14,915 nucleotides of DNA, taken from positions 1-14,915 of the forward strand of contig CAZDNW010000059.1 in the NCBI GenBank assembly GCA_964506905.1. Reading direction: 5' to 3'. The translations under genes and the position numbers were made by a program. Shown here piece after piece: positions 1-5,965 of this stretch; position 1 is the first letter of the stretch; every line of letters starts with the position of its first letter. The notes beneath the pieces are model-generated. The model ran no database searches and was not told the origin of the DNA. It worked only from the letters and a program-made list of their open reading frames with translations. Source of the stretch: JALWZX01 sp964506905 (lineage in GTDB: Bacteria > Patescibacteriota > WWE3 > 2-01-FULL-39-13).

Positions 1-204
1 GTAAGGGATAAAACAGGTATAAAGAAAATTAAAAAAGTAAAAGTAACTTATTCATCTGGTGGTTATACTGATAAAGTTGAAATAGAAACGAATAAAGGTA
101 CTTATAAGTTTGATGGAGATGATTTTAAAGCAATATTTAACTTAAGAGCCCCTGGCGCAATTCATTTAAAGAGTGCATTATATAATATAGAGTTTAAAAA
201 ATAA
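1..204 (+). CDS. SpoIID/LytB domain-containing protein, C-terminal fragment (5' end outside window)
   Basis: Frame 1 is open from the first base to a TAA at 202-204, giving 67 residues of a larger protein. Near the end it reads FDGDDFKAIFNLRAPGAIHL followed by KSALYNIEF. The order 'strand, G-D-x-F-(K/R)-x-x-x-x-L-R ... S-x-x-(F/Y)-x-I' is how SpoIID/LytB domains finish, and CPR members often carry the N-L-R-A-P-G version. SpoIID of Bacillus is a lytic transglycosylase that trims denuded peptidoglycan; other family members are amidase enhancers, so the exact activity is open. The catalytic part and any signal peptide lie upstream of the window. The stop codon directly abuts the stop of the convergent glycosyltransferase gene. 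The assignment rests on a short C-terminal match only. Confidence 0.68.
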   Translation, partial: VRDKTGIKKIKKVKVTYSSGGYTDKVEIETNKGTYKFDGDDFKAIFNLRAPGAIHLKSALYNIEFKK

Positions 205-1800
205 TTAATAATTTTTTGGTTCACACGATTCCATGTTAAACTTACAGTTTTGAAATAGTCCTATCGTAGGTGTAGACTCTGAGAATATAGGATCGCAATT
301 TCTTGCAAGCACATCTAGTAATATAAGACGACTCACAGAATGCCCTTCTGTTGGAATTTCTAGCATAAAATTGGAATATCCACTTTTATACAATGAACAC
401 TCAGCATCTTTCTTAGACAATTTTCGGTAGATAGCATATCTCAAAACTTCACTCATATCTATATTCGGGTATTTTATGTCTGGATTAAAAATAAAAACAG
501 GAATAAATTGCTCATAATCATTAGGAAACAGCAACTTGTTGTATAACTGCCTTATATTATATGCAATAACAATGCCTACTGGTTTTGATTTATTCTCCGT
601 ATATAAATTATTATTAACAAACCTAAATTGCATGTTAACATCATCTATTATGTATTTAATTGCGTGATCATAATCACGAGCGTATACAAGTGATGAAAAC
701 ACAAACAGCAAAAAAACATATACAATCAATATATATTGGGCATATTTTTTTATCGTAAAAACTGACTGAATCCCCCATGCAACTATTATGCTAAGCAATA
801 AGTATGTAGGTATCATATACCTTGGTCTAACCCATAAGTGTAATAAATATCCCAATATTGTTAATAATATAAACAAATACAATGTAATTTTTTCATAATG
901 CTTTTTATTTTTCTTTAAAATAAAGGCAGTTATAAAAACAAACGGAACCAGTTTTAGTATATCTTTTAAATCGCCATACGGTTTAGAAACACCAATGAAT
1001 CTATCTATTCCTAAAAATAAAGAATTTGGTAAGGTTGTAGCCCAACTAAATCTATGGGTATTTATTATAAATTGCTCCAACCCTATAAATGAAAGATATC
1101 CAAGTATTATACTAGCTTGTATAACAAAAAACACAATTAGATATTTGTGCTTTCTTGTTGAGAGTAAAAACAAAGAAGAAAAGATAAAAACATAAAGATA
1201 AGGTATATACCCAATAAAAAAGAGTATGACATTAAGAAACACTAAAACAGAAAAAATCCAAACGAACTTATTGCGTGGTATATCCCACACAATATTTTTG
1301 TTTTTTATACCGATTAGATATTTATCAGTCACATACAGTATAAAACCCATCACGATAAAAGATATGGGAAATGATAAAGAATCTTGTTTTATTTCCCCCA
1401 TAATTCTTATAAATAAAAAGGATGAAAAAAATATGGAAAGACCCCCATATAAATTATATTTTTTTAAGATACCTTTTCTGTCTAAAAACAGTGTAATCAA
1501 AAAAATGGTGGTATATGAAATAGCCATTAAAATAATTCGTTGAATAATTAAACTATTTGATATTTTAGATAAGATCCTTACAAAAAAGTAAAAAAGAGGC
1601 GGGTGTGGCTCATACTTTAATGTGGTAAAAAATTCTGTTATGGGTAATGTTGCGACATGGTATACGAGGTTTTCGTCACCTAACATATAATAACTAGCGA
1701 ATCTAGTAATTACAATCCTTATCAGAACACTAACGACATAAGATAACATTAATATAACATACGGCAATATACGATGTAATAATTTAATAACGCATCTCAT
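205..1800 (-). CDS. GT39/PMT-like multi-pass membrane glycosyltransferase (GT-C fold)
   Basis: 531 residues with roughly ten hydrophobic helices. After the first helix comes an acidic pair (D42-E43, in MLGDENLVYH), then H66-P67-P68 in EPHPPLFYFFVRI. This is the arrangement of the dolichyl-phosphate-mannose mannosyltransferase / ArnT superfamily, where an acidic residue in the first external loop is catalytic and the H-P-P-L motif lies in the same loop. Family members move a sugar from a polyprenyl-phosphate carrier to proteins or lipids on the outer face of the membrane. The C-terminal ~150 residues (from about 380) are a soluble extracytoplasmic domain with several Cys. The acceptor cannot be read from sequence; neighbouring secreted and pilin-like proteins are possible substrates, which is inference. 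AAGGTGA lies just before the ATG, one of few Shine-Dalgarno-like sites in the window. Confidence 0.82.
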   Translation of the reverse strand: MRCVIKLLHRILPYVILMLSYVVSVLIRIVITRFASYYMLGDENLVYHVATLPITEFFTTLKYEPHPPLFYFFVRILSKISNSLIIQRIILMAISYTTIFLITLFLDRKGILKKYNLYGGLSIFFSSFLFIRIMGEIKQDSLSFPISFIVMGFILYVTDKYLIGIKNKNIVWDIPRNKFVWIFSVLVFLNVILFFIGYIPYLYVFIFSSLFLLSTRKHKYLIVFFVIQASIILGYLSFIGLEQFIINTHRFSWATTLPNSLFLGIDRFIGVSKPYGDLKDILKLVPFVFITAFILKKNKKHYEKITLYLFILLTILGYLLHLWVRPRYMIPTYLLLSIIVAWGIQSVFTIKKYAQYILIVYVFLLFVFSSLVYARDYDHAIKYIIDDVNMQFRFVNNNLYTENKSKPVGIVIAYNIRQLYNKLLFPNDYEQFIPVFIFNPDIKYPNIDMSEVLRYAIYRKLSKKDAECSLYKSGYSNFMLEIPTEGHSVSRLILLDVLARNCDPIFSESTPTIGLFQNCKFNMESCEPKNY

Positions 1801-1810
1801 TTATCACCTT

Positions 1811-1838
1811 ATTCTACATGCAAATCTCACATTGTAAA
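1811..1838 (-). promoter_or_regulatory. Putative promoter of the GT39-like gene
   Basis: Read on the minus strand, TTTACA (1833-1838) and TAGAAT (1811-1816) are separated by 16 bases; each matches the sigma-70 consensus at 5 of 6 positions. The -10 box ends 10 bases before the ATG at 1800, so the expected transcript would have a leader of only a few bases. In that case the AAGGTGA before the ATG would lie partly or wholly outside the mRNA. This is a pattern match only. Confidence 0.45.
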
Positions 1839-1861
1839 GCGTAAAACAAACAAATTATTTA

Positions 1862-1882
1862 TAACATTTTAATAAAATGTTA
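1862..1882. promoter_or_regulatory. 9-bp perfect inverted repeat upstream of the plus-strand pilin-like gene; possible operator
   Basis: The arms TAACATTTT (1862-1870) and AAAATGTTA (1874-1882) are exact reverse complements around a 3-base spacer. The repeat ends 10 bases before the ATG at 1893 and lies in the only intergenic gap between the divergent glycosyltransferase and pilin-like genes. A weak -35-like TTTATA (1858-1863) and -10-like TAAGAT (1881-1886), 17 bases apart, would place the palindrome in the promoter spacer. It could be a repressor or MerR-type activator site. The arms are AT-rich, so chance is not excluded. Confidence 0.35.
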
Positions 1883-1892
1883 AGATTATCTC

Positions 1893-2351
1893 ATGTACGA
1901 CCGATTAAAAGTAAAACCTCTCGTTTTGTTAGTGAGTGCCTTAATTATAGTAGTTGGAATAAATCCGTCGCAGGCACAGGCCGGCTGTTATAATTGGGAT
2001 GATCCGCAGTCGTTGGGATACCTAATTTCTTGCATACTTGGAGATAATCAAGGGAATTCTCCACTCTTACACACTATACAGGTAATACTTATAGCAATAA
2101 CCATAGGCATTACCGTTTTTACGATTTACAAAACGGTTACAATATGGGGTTCAGGAAATTCTCAAAAAATGCAAGAACTTCCAAATAGAATTGTTTACAC
2201 ACTAATACTTATCCTTGTAGTAGCAGGTGCCGGCACCGCAGTTTTAAATTTGTTTTTGAAACTAATAGGCGTCGGCGATCTTACCTATTGGATTGCAAGA
2301 TTTAATGAATCTTTATCAATACTTGACCAGCTAACACAAGGTATATATTAG
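1893..2351 (+). CDS. VirB2/TrbC-like small membrane protein (T4SS pilin-like), plus-strand copy
   Basis: 152 residues. Residues 9-30 form a signal peptide ending in SQAQA, with likely cleavage before G31-C32. Two hydrophobic helices follow (about 60-80 and 101-124), joined by a short polar loop (WGSGNSQKMQELPNRI). A signal peptide plus two helices with a small charged loop is the layout of VirB2/TrbC pilins and of the pilin-like family common in CPR T4SS-like loci. C32 and C47 could pair outside the membrane. The loop begins with Y-K and aligns with the loops of three minus-strand neighbours. It differs from them in strand and in having its own upstream region with a palindrome. Its TAG stop overlaps the stop of the convergent gene (shared bases TTAG). 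No Shine-Dalgarno is visible. Assignment is by architecture, not by a catalytic motif. Confidence 0.65.
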   Translation: MYDRLKVKPLVLLVSALIIVVGINPSQAQAGCYNWDDPQSLGYLISCILGDNQGNSPLLHTIQVILIAITIGITVFTIYKTVTIWGSGNSQKMQELPNRIVYTLILILVVAGAGTAVLNLFLKLIGVGDLTYWIARFNESLSILDQLTQGIY

Positions 2352-3637
2352 AATCCAAGTGCACTTCCAACTATCTTTATTATAACTGCCGATAAGGTCA
2401 ATAAAATCAAACCAGTCACTAATGAAGTTAACCACTCTTTTCCGGTTTTTATGCGTTCTGGATTACCAGTTGCAAACAATATACTCACATATGGAATAAT
2501 AAATATTGCTGAAATAATACCGAACCCAATAATCATAATGTAAAGATTATGAATCCAATCCTGTGCTGTATTCCAAGTCAACGCCTTAATCGGTGGTAAG
2601 CTGAAATCCTTAAAGAATGTGTGTTTCGCATTATTTTCTGTATTGTCATCCGCTTTTATGTGCGCATCACAGTTACTACCTTTCGGAATACAAGTACAAC
2701 CTGCACTACAGTCAGTAGAACTATAACAAGGATAATAACCAGATTCGCAATCTGAACGAACCGAATCTAATAAACACTGGCTCCCACTTTGATAAACCCT
2801 ACATATACCGTTAGAAAAATCGTAGTCAATATTTTTTGTTTTCGTCAAGCCAACTTGTATATCTGCCCAATCTTTAGAATCGCTTACATTTCTTTGCTCT
2901 ATACGTACAGTGATTGGAACTGTGCCCTTTTTACTACCAAGTTCAATAAAATCTATAAGATTATACCTGTAAGTCATTGTAAGCGATGTAGAACCACCAA
3001 AACCGCCACCACCAGTAGGAGACCCGCTACATGATTTAAAAGCTTCTGGAACAGTCACAGAAACTTTGTTACTAGGCGAACTAATTTCGTATTTATAACC
3101 ACCGAGAAGACTGACAATAAATTGTGCCGAACCTTTATTGTGCAGAATATCGGCAAATGGAAACTTTTCTGTTGTAATATAAAATTTTTCGATCTCTCGT
3201 GTATTATTGTCGTTATACACATACTCATGCAACCAACCTGGAATTAAACCTATTAAACCCCATTTTTCGTTAGGATCATGCGCTAGTAAACTCCAAATAT
3301 GATTTCCTTCACTTAAATCAACTTGTACCTTTGTGCATGTCTGAAAATCGTCTAGGTTGTTATCATTGGCCAAAGGTTTACTAGATTTACCTAGAACACT
3401 AATACTACCATCAACCACCAACTCGTAGTATACACCATCGTAAAACGGTATTTCACACTTATTCGTATCAGTAAGTATATAATATGAAGTGTTAGTTACC
3501 TGTTGTATACCTGTCAGGATTTTCGCACACCCTTCACTTTTTGCAAGCGCATTACTTGGTACAATACCAAACAGTGTTTCAATAAATATAATTGATATTA
3601 TTATGGTTATAAAATACTTATTAATTCGTGACATCAT
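2348..3637 (-). CDS. Exported Cys-rich ectodomain fused to a C-terminal VirB2/TrbC-like two-helix unit
   Basis: 429 residues. Residues 8-32 are a signal peptide (cleavage near SNALA). A β-rich extracytoplasmic region follows to about 345, with Cys at 37, 61, 101 and 203 and a glycine hinge (GSPTGGGGFGG, 205-215). A dense Cys cluster has eight Cys between 279 and 323, as in a disulfide knot. The C-terminus (about 365-429) has two helices flanking ATGNPERIKTGKEW, the loop pattern of CPR pilin-like proteins. I read it as a membrane-anchored surface domain on a pilin-like base, which might form a minor tip or adhesin subunit; that role is inference. I do not recognise the ectodomain. It is the last of four minus-strand genes; its start overlaps the upstream gene by 17 bases. 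ATG codons at 3637 and 3634 are both possible starts and neither has a Shine-Dalgarno. Confidence 0.68.
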   Translation of the reverse strand: MMSRINKYFITIIISIIFIETLFGIVPSNALAKSEGCAKILTGIQQVTNTSYYILTDTNKCEIPFYDGVYYELVVDGSISVLGKSSKPLANDNNLDDFQTCTKVQVDLSEGNHIWSLLAHDPNEKWGLIGLIPGWLHEYVYNDNNTREIEKFYITTEKFPFADILHNKGSAQFIVSLLGGYKYEISSPSNKVSVTVPEAFKSCSGSPTGGGGFGGSTSLTMTYRYNLIDFIELGSKKGTVPITVRIEQRNVSDSKDWADIQVGLTKTKNIDYDFSNGICRVYQSGSQCLLDSVRSDCESGYYPCYSSTDCSAGCTCIPKGSNCDAHIKADDNTENNAKHTFFKDFSLPPIKALTWNTAQDWIHNLYIMIIGFGIISAIFIIPYVSILFATGNPERIKTGKEWLTSLVTGLILLTLSAVIIKIVGSALGF

Positions 3638-4055
3638 TTAAATCAACCGGCAATTTTGCACCACTAATATCACTCGTAATCGATAACAAAAACGACGCAA
3701 AAAGCAGTAAAATCCCAAGTATAATAATTATTATTGTCTTAATCATACCATCTTGTAGTTTTTTCATTGTTTCTTGATCGCTTGCAAATATTAATTTGTA
3801 TATCAATAGTGCTAATGTGGCAAATACTCCTACGAGAACTCCTACCCATCCTAAATATTTAGCAAAATTTATTAGCCAGTAAACGATACTATTGACACTG
3901 TTAAATTTACCGAACTCAGTTTGCACAAAGTATTTATCGACAGGCATGCCTGAAGCTACACAACCATTCACCATGTTACTGTAAACATACAATGTAACTA
4001 CAAATATAATTGTACTTATTTTTTTATGTCTATTGAGTAAACCAAAAAATTTCAT
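3621..4055 (-). CDS. VirB2/TrbC-like small membrane protein (T4SS pilin-like)
   Basis: 144 residues. The basic start (LNRHKK) and hydrophobic stretch 12-27 look like a signal peptide. The sequence MVNGC that follows resembles a lipobox loosely, but Asn at -2 is not canonical. Two helices (about 64-90 and 104-126) flank YKLIFASDQETMKKLQ, the same loop pattern as in the neighbouring pilin-like genes. The expected product is a small inner-membrane protein of a T4SS-like complex. The start overlaps the upstream gene by 26 bases and the end overlaps the downstream gene by 17 bases, so translation of the three is probably coupled. AGGAG lies 12 bases before the ATG, rather far for a normal ribosome-binding site. 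Family membership rests on size, topology and loop similarity. Confidence 0.67.
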   Translation of the reverse strand: MKFFGLLNRHKKISTIIFVVTLYVYSNMVNGCVASGMPVDKYFVQTEFGKFNSVNSIVYWLINFAKYLGWVGVLVGVFATLALLIYKLIFASDQETMKKLQDGMIKTIIIIILGILLLFASFLLSITSDISGAKLPVDLNDVTN

Positions 4056-4410
4056 TAAAGTTTTCCACTCCTGCTAAATGGAGAAAATTAAATAATATAA
4101 ATAACACACCCGTAACCAACACCATACCGATTATCACAAAAAAGACTCTTACAAAGGCTTCTTGTGCTATTTTTAAGGCTGACGCGTCTTCACCAAAAAC
4201 AACCTTATAAATTCCTATAACTAAATAAAAAAATAACAAAAATAATAAGATAGCGTAAATTATATAAATTATTAGATTTATACTAAACCCAGCCACACTT
4301 TCAATATCGGTAAAATCGGCTACGGCTCTATTTTGACCTAATACCTCAGCGGGATCGGTTACACAACCTGCAAATCCCCCGTTTCCACAATTGTTTAATA
4401 AAACTGCCAT
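4030..4410 (-). CDS. VirB2/TrbC-like small membrane protein without signal peptide (T4SS pilin-like)
   Basis: 126 residues. Unlike its neighbours it has no N-terminal signal peptide: residues 1-42 are polar with Cys at 8 and 16 (NNCGNGGFAGC), then come two strong helices (about 45-72 and 86-110) around YKVVFGEDASALKIAQE. This loop aligns with those of the adjacent pilin-like genes. If the topology holds, the N-terminus must cross the membrane without cleavage or stay inside. The gene starts 26 bases after the VirB6-like stop and its 3' end overlaps the next gene by 26 bases. A TATAAT hexamer lies only one base before the ATG and is too close to be its promoter. It is probably cotranscribed with the VirB6-like gene. 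Confidence 0.65.
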   Translation of the reverse strand: MAVLLNNCGNGGFAGCVTDPAEVLGQNRAVADFTDIESVAGFSINLIIYIIYAILLFLLFFYLVIGIYKVVFGEDASALKIAQEAFVRVFFVIIGMVLVTGVLFILFNFLHLAGVENFNEIFWFTQ

Positions 4411-4436
4411 AATTATAAAAAACTAAACATTGGCAA

Positions 4437-5837
4437 CTATCTGCGTTGTTGCTGACCACCTAATATCTTTGTTGCACCAAACATCTGAGTTAATGTGCCC
4501 CTGATTTTAACACCTTGCCACATAATCACTAACCCAATACCCCACTTAAACAACATGACCCAAAACATATCAACAAACCAAAACTGTGGTATCAAATTAT
4601 AATGAAAGTCATTAGTCGGAATCACAATCATGGCTAGCCCCAAAATAAAAATAAATATCATTGCTGGAATTGTTAAAACATCTACGGCTAATTTAGCAAA
4701 CAAATTAACCAAATTTTTTTCTTGCCCTGGCATAATGCTTAATAAAGCAACAAGTGGCATTGATAATAGAACCCCAATCATACTCGCATATGCCTTAAAC
4801 ATATTAACTAAACCAACTGCTAATGTTATCACAAGCATTACAGCTACTACAACAATTATTATCATAATGGCTGTGTTACCAGCTCCCATAGTTACTATAG
4901 ACATAAACACAGAGTTTATAGAGGCCCCTACTATGTACTTTAAGAATTCAGCTGTAGAGGGAAATGAAAATGCGGACTTAAACACATCAATACCCAGTTT
5001 AACCGCAAACCCCGACAGGGGAGTAACTAGAGATATCGCTAAAGATACAAATGGATAAGACAACAATATTACAACAACGGCAATTGGAATTCTTGGCAAA
5101 ATATTATAAACCGTAATAACAGCCTGTGCTGATATTTTTTTACGAAAGATTATCATAATAGCGGTAATTGCTGTAATCACCCCCAATAAAGCAAGTGCTA
5201 AATTTCGCATAATCTTCCACGCGCTTAATGTGATTCTTTTAAACGCATTGTTATTAAATGGTCCAAAGCTGGTTTCAGCATACGCAGGAGTTCCAAATAC
5301 AGAATCTGACGAAACATCATTAATAAATAGCGCTAGATTGGTTGGCGCGGCAATATCAGTAGGTGCTAGTTGATATCCAAATGCCAACAGCCCTCCAAGC
5401 CCTCCAGCCACTATCCCTTGGTCATATAGTTTAGCCACTGTTGGATCAGATACATCCACACAAGGAGCTTCACCCAATAGGACGCGATTATGATCACCAG
5501 TTGCGCAAATAGTATTGGCGACCACTCCTGTTGGAATTTGGGTACTCGCACTTATCCCCCATGTCGTCAAATTAACATCACATTTTTTGCCTTTATCAGG
5601 ATCAATGATACAAGTAGTAAATTCGTATGTACTCTTTAAATTTTTAATATCGTCTAACCGATCTTGAATCCAGTTTGCATGTGCCGGAGGAGGAGAAAAT
5701 AGATTTTGATCAGTATCGCTGGCATATAAATCATTAGTAATAAATGGTACCACATGAAATAAAAATATAATACCAACAAAAACTGACAAAATACTAACAA
5801 ATCTGTGGTTGATAAATTTCGAATATATAATATTCAT
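4437..5837 (-). CDS. TrbL/VirB6-like polytopic membrane protein of a CPR T4SS-like system
   Basis: 466 residues. There is an N-terminal helix/signal (about 15-33), an external region (about 40-205) with Cys at 76, 86, 111 and 126, then about six helices (roughly 212-231, 250-272, 322-346, 350-368, 385-406, 420-441). The block AWKIMRNLALALL (206-218) followed by IIFRKKISAQAVITVYNILPRI (split here as IIFRKKIS at 229-236 and NILPRI at 245-250) is typical of the TrbL/VirB6-like family in CPR genomes. VirB6/TrbL forms part of the inner-membrane channel of T4SSs. The basic tail (GGQQQRR) is probably cytoplasmic. It is the first gene of the four-gene minus-strand run, followed by three pilin-like genes, and it diverges from the M23-domain gene. 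The ATG sits 8 bases after a -10-like box, with no Shine-Dalgarno. Confidence 0.82.
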   Translation of the reverse strand: MNIIYSKFINHRFVSILSVFVGIIFLFHVVPFITNDLYASDTDQNLFSPPPAHANWIQDRLDDIKNLKSTYEFTTCIIDPDKGKKCDVNLTTWGISASTQIPTGVVANTICATGDHNRVLLGEAPCVDVSDPTVAKLYDQGIVAGGLGGLLAFGYQLAPTDIAAPTNLALFINDVSSDSVFGTPAYAETSFGPFNNNAFKRITLSAWKIMRNLALALLGVITAITAIMIIFRKKISAQAVITVYNILPRIPIAVVVILLSYPFVSLAISLVTPLSGFAVKLGIDVFKSAFSFPSTAEFLKYIVGASINSVFMSIVTMGAGNTAIMIIIVVVAVMLVITLAVGLVNMFKAYASMIGVLLSMPLVALLSIMPGQEKNLVNLFAKLAVDVLTIPAMIFIFILGLAMIVIPTNDFHYNLIPQFWFVDMFWVMLFKWGIGLVIMWQGVKIRGTLTQMFGATKILGGQQQRR

Positions 5838-5845
5838 ACATATTC

Positions 5846-5875
5846 AGTATACACAAATTATTGTATATATTACAA
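5846..5875 (-). promoter_or_regulatory. Putative promoter of the VirB6-like operon, leaderless type
   Basis: On the minus strand TTGTAA (5870-5875) and TATACT (5846-5851) are 18 bases apart, matching the sigma-70 boxes at 4 of 6 and 5 of 6 positions. Exactly 8 bases (5838-5845) separate the -10 box from the ATG at 5837. Transcription usually starts 6-7 bases after the -10, so the mRNA would begin at or next to the start codon. This agrees with the lack of a Shine-Dalgarno. Confidence 0.5.
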
Positions 5876-5929
5876 CCTGCAAATTTCACAATAAATCAAT
5901 ATGCACAAACTCTTTAATTACATATATTC

Positions 5930-5957
5930 TTGTTATGTTAGATGATTTTGGTACAAT
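5930..5957 (+). promoter_or_regulatory. Putative promoter of the M23-domain gene operon, extended -10, leaderless type
   Basis: TTGTTA (5930-5935) and TACAAT (5952-5957) are 16 bases apart; TACAAT matches 5 of 6 positions. TGG directly before it gives the extended -10 form TGn. The box ends exactly 8 bases before the ATG at 5966. The alternative ATG at 5942 lies upstream of the -10 box and would not be in this transcript, which is why I place the start at 5966. Confidence 0.52.
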
Positions 5958-5965
5958 GCAAATAT

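Noticed and set aside
196..217. AT-only imperfect inverted repeat with a T run between the SpoIID and GT39 genes, as a bidirectional terminator
   Set aside because: The stem has no G-C pairs and one mismatch, and it lies across both stop codons. It is too weak to call a terminator.
1226..1543. 105-codon plus-strand open frame opposite the GT39-like gene
   Set aside because: It lies wholly inside a well-supported membrane glycosyltransferase gene, has no ribosome-binding site and shows no domain.
4412..4417. TATAAT on the minus strand before the gene at 4030-4410
   Set aside because: It ends one base before the ATG, so a transcript from it would start inside the coding region. The gene is better explained as part of the VirB6-like operon.
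4630..5058. 142-codon open frame on the plus strand opposite the VirB6-like gene
   Set aside because: It is antisense to strongly hydrophobic helices; its Thr/Ile/Asn-rich translation is the typical shadow of such codons, and the minus-strand gene matches a known family.
5942..5944. ATG at 5942 as the start of the M23-domain gene
   Set aside because: It lies upstream of a good extended -10 box, and the recognisable conserved N-terminus begins at the ATG at 5966. It cannot be excluded if another promoter exists.
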